This document shows, piece by piece, positions 63,541-64,000 of a stretch of DNA of 64,000 nucleotides (position 1 is the stretch's first letter; the number at the start of each line of letters is the position of its first letter). Under the pieces are notes generated by a model, which saw nothing but the letters and a program-made list of their open reading frames with translations, had not been told where the DNA came from and searched no databases. Location of the stretch: positions 1 to 64,000 of the forward strand of contig NZ_FMZB01000005.1 in assembly GCF_900101385.1 (NCBI RefSeq). The letters run 5' to 3'. The DNA is from Terribacillus halophilus. Lineage in GTDB: Bacteria; Bacillota; Bacilli; Bacillales; Amphibacillaceae. The translations under genes were made by a program, and so were the position numbers.

Positions 63541-63909
63541 ATGACTGAAAAGGTGACTGAAATTAAAAGCAAAGTATGGAAGCATCTATTGCCGGCGGAA
63601 GATTTTAATCATCTACGTAGCTCATTAAAGAAAGTTGCTGAGCCAATTTGGGAAGAAGACGAGAAGTTCTATAAATTAGTGAACCAAGTTATCGTCGGTG
63701 AAGACCAAAAGGGTAAGATAATGGAAGCGATGAAGGAAGAAACAGATAGGCGCAAAAATCTGGATGCTGAACTTACAGCAGATACAACAAAGAGAATTAA
63801 TCAGATAGTATATAATCTCAATGATCAAGTATATGAACTTTACTTCCAACAAATATTTGTTACTTATAGTAATAAAGAATTCTTAGAAAGAACCTCGCTA
63901 TTGAGATAA
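63541..63909 (+). CDS. small helical protein, candidate toxin-targeting partner
   Basis: A 122-residue highly charged helical protein with long amphipathic helices, starting one base after the lipase-fold gene. Size, helical make-up and position match the small WXG100-like partners (Lap/TlaA type) that bind LXG toxins before type VII export. No LXG or WXG signature is certain. The window ends 91 bases later, so further cassette genes may lie beyond. Confidence 0.55.
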   Translation: MTEKVTEIKSKVWKHLLPAEDFNHLRSSLKKVAEPIWEEDEKFYKLVNQVIVGEDQKGKIMEAMKEETDRRKNLDAELTADTTKRINQIVYNLNDQVYELYFQQIFVTYSNKEFLERTSLLR

Positions 63910-64000
63910 CACTACAAAACGTGTCCCAAGACGCAATAAAATACCTACTTGCATAGATTGATAGAAAGAACGTTCTCTCTGTCGGTGGTCATGGAACAAT

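Overview
The window is chromosomal DNA from an endospore-forming member of the Bacillaceae (Firmicutes). The signs are strong AGGAGG ribosome-binding sites with frequent TTG and GTG starts, Rap and CotF-type spore coat genes, lysine (L box) and SAM (S box) riboswitches, a CIRCE operator before groESL, and a gene order (tsaE-tsaB-rimI-tsaD, ydiF reversed, rex, then ydiK-ydiL and groES-groEL) that follows Bacillus subtilis. I cannot name the species.

Layout. 1-0.8 kb: end of an rRNA operon (23S tail, 5S) with tRNA-fMet and tRNA-Asp. 0.8-9.2 kb: a PP2C-like protein, the tRNA t6A operon (tsaE, tsaB, rimI, tsaD), a DnaA-box cluster, the ABC-F ATPase ydiF, rex behind a structured leader, and a FetAB-like exporter. 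9.4-27.8 kb: metabolic, transport and stress genes: a small tyrosine recombinase next to the KhtTU K+/H+ antiporter, Usp, an MFS pump, catalase, an iron-siderophore lipoprotein with a Fur box, a LacI regulator, a MerR regulon with its divergent promoter, L-lactate dehydrogenase with two Rex operators, and an HpaB-type monooxygenase. 27.9-31 kb: a decaying patch with azlC/azlD remnants and a frameshifted ybaK. 31-50.7 kb: a ribA-ribD-HAD operon, a Rap protein, DoxX proteins, a lysine permease under an L box, DegV, a small caspase-like protein, an S-box-controlled M42-fold protein without its metal ligands, spore coat genes, AGCS symporter, a CMD-cupin-MerR operon, a FusB-like factor, Lrp, ydiK and ydiL. 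50.8-53 kb: groESL.

53-64 kb is accessory DNA. It holds 0.85 kb of AT-rich decayed sequence, a three-gene ABC-3C system (nuclease-like effector, middle component, SMC/RecF-like ATPase) whose genes overlap by 8 bases, an IS200-type element, an oxidoreductase, and a cassette of lipoprotein, lipase-fold DUF6792-like protein and small helical protein that resembles a type VII secretion lipase toxin with its immunity and partner proteins.

Genes linked by regulation: Rex is encoded at 7 kb, and the window contains Rex operator palindromes before ldh (26.1 kb) and between a CMD operon and a DoxX gene (45.5 kb). Two MerR proteins each sit beside a promoter with the 19-bp spacer typical of their family. 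The best leads for new biology are the S-box M42 pseudoenzyme, the caspase-like protein, the ABC-3C operon, the lipase cassette, the structured leader of rex and the DnaA-box array.
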